From positions 1 to 7,261 of the forward strand of contig JAFOMV010000015.1 of the NCBI GenBank assembly GCA_017418765.1: DNA of 7,261 bases, given 5' to 3'. This DNA comes from Ruminococcus sp. GTDB taxonomy: Bacteria > Bacillota_A > Clostridia > Oscillospirales > Ruminococcaceae. This document shows, piece after piece, positions 6,374 to 7,261 of the stretch; the first letter of the stretch is position 1; each line of letters opens with the position of its first letter. The position numbers and the translations under genes are program-made. The notes beneath the pieces are model-generated. The model did no database searches and was not told where the DNA came from. It saw only the letters and a list, made by a program, of their open reading frames with translations.

Positions 6374-7261
6374 TTACTTGATCTTTCTTGCTTCGATGTA
6401 GAATCTCTTGTCCTCTGCGTGACCCATCGAGAATGTCTTTCTCGGCAGTGCGCCATCCTTGATAACTGTCGGGAACAGCTGTGATTTGTCCATATCAGGC
6501 AGTATAAATGCGATTCCGCTGTGCTTTTCTGCCAGTGCTTTTACTGTGTCAGCACCATGAATATAGTCGATCTTTCCGCCGTTTGCCTTGAGATATTTGT
6601 CAAGGAAATTCTGGAGCGAGCCAACTGAAAGGTTGCTGCTTTTCTTATTTATGTACAGCTTCTTCTCAACACCGCCGCATACGCAGATAACATACTGGTC
6701 GGATTCTGCTGTCTCGGAAAGTCCGAGTGCATCAGTTAGTTCAGCGATGAGCTTGTCATTGTCAACATCGCATACAAGGCGGTGGATAGCCTCGAATTTC
6801 AGTGCATCGCTGTGGAGATTCACTATCTCGGCAAGTGCGAAACGTGCAGGATGGTTGGACAGGTCCTTATCGGGATTTGCCTTTTTCAGCTGCTCGTAGA
6901 ACTCCTTAGCTGTTGCAAGAGAGTGGTTTCCGTCGCCCATAGCGTAGAGGAGAACAGGAGTGTCGCTGAGGTCGTACTTCTTGTTGAATGTGTCCTGCTG
7001 ACCGAGAGCAGAAAGTGCTGAGTCGATCTTTTCCTGTGTGCCCTCGTCAAGAAGCCAGCCCTTGATGGAACCGCCGTTCTGCATAAGTCCGAAATCGTAA
7101 AGCTTGCTGTCATCGGAAACTGCCTTTGCAAGGGGCTCGATAACGGTGTTGTCGGGGTCGTCAATGAGTATCATGATGTGGGGGAGTTCAAGTGGAGCGC
7201 CCTGTCTGACCTTGATACGTGGGGGGATTCGCTCTATAACTGTAGCTTCGGTCGCACGTAC
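6374..7261 (-). CDS. DUF1015 family protein, N-terminal part outside window
   Basis: The frame is open from the window edge to the stop at 6374-6376, giving 295 residues of what is usually a protein of about 400 or more, so the start and its ribosome site are missing. An internal ATG at 7174 is not the start: the 29 codons before it are in frame and read as protein (VIERIPPRIKVRQG). The family call rests on MGDGNHSLATAK (visible residues about 108-119), the hallmark of DUF1015, followed by HPARFALAEIVNLHSDALKFEAIHR. DUF1015 proteins are soluble and of unproven function; some were annotated as SerC-like because they often lie near serine-biosynthesis genes, which cannot be checked here. The conserved D-G-N-H looks like an active or binding site, but that is inference. 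It converges on the membrane protein gene. Confidence 0.9.
   Translation of the reverse strand, partial: VRATEATVIERIPPRIKVRQGAPLELPHIMILIDDPDNTVIEPLAKAVSDDSKLYDFGLMQNGGSIKGWLLDEGTQEKIDSALSALGQQDTFNKKYDLSDTPVLLYAMGDGNHSLATAKEFYEQLKKANPDKDLSNHPARFALAEIVNLHSDALKFEAIHRLVCDVDNDKLIAELTDALGLSETAESDQYVICVCGGVEKKLYINKKSSNLSVGSLQNFLDKYLKANGGKIDYIHGADTVKALAEKHSGIAFILPDMDKSQLFPTVIKDGALPRKTFSMGHAEDKRFYIEARKIK

Noticed and set aside
6588..7164. Open frames of 79-103 codons overlapping the DUF1015 gene in other frames and on the other strand
   Set aside because: They are shadows of a gene with a clear family motif, lack ribosome sites, and their translations are low-complexity Ser/Arg/Cys-rich.

Overview
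The window looks like chromosome of a cellulosome-forming Ruminococcus or close relative (Oscillospiraceae, Bacillota). The main reason is a secreted glycoside hydrolase family 44 enzyme ending in a Ruminococcus-type dockerin. Strong Gram-positive GGAGG ribosome binding sites, sigma-A type promoters and moderate G+C coding sequence agree with this. The species cannot be fixed from the sequence alone.

Layout from left to right. (1) Bases 2-181 (+) hold the C-terminal end of a GNAT-type acetyltransferase, unusually AT-rich. (2) A perfect 11-bp hairpin (201-230) separates it from the convergent GH44 gene. (3) Bases 329-2683 (-) encode a 784-residue extracellular GH44 beta-glucanase: signal peptide, catalytic domain, charged linker, likely carbohydrate-binding module, short linker, dockerin. 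(4) Only 50 bases upstream, on the same strand, lies a 298-residue regulator (2734-3630) with an N-terminal XRE helix-turn-helix and a second, winged-helix-like DNA-binding region. The gap carries a 16-bp dyad. The two genes probably share a transcript starting at an extended -10 promoter at 3661-3689. (5) A 364-base AT-rich divergent region (3631-3994) holds that promoter and, on the other strand, a perfect-consensus promoter (TTGACA-17-TATAAT). (6) That second promoter drives a 772-residue polytopic membrane protein (3995-6313) of GT-C glycosyltransferase-like design, with a soluble beta-rich domain inserted between membrane segments. (7) A strong bidirectional terminator (6315-6357) separates it from a convergent, 5'-truncated DUF1015 gene (6374-7261).

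How the genes may work together: the GH44 enzyme would be exported and docked through its dockerin to a cohesin-bearing scaffoldin to attack beta-glucan or xyloglucan in plant cell walls. The regulator just upstream is the natural candidate for controlling it, but its signal and operator are unknown. The membrane protein is divergently transcribed and may belong to cell-envelope glycan assembly; any functional link to the GH44 gene is only positional. The acetyltransferase and DUF1015 genes appear to be unrelated neighbours. No RNA genes, mobile elements or CRISPR arrays were seen.
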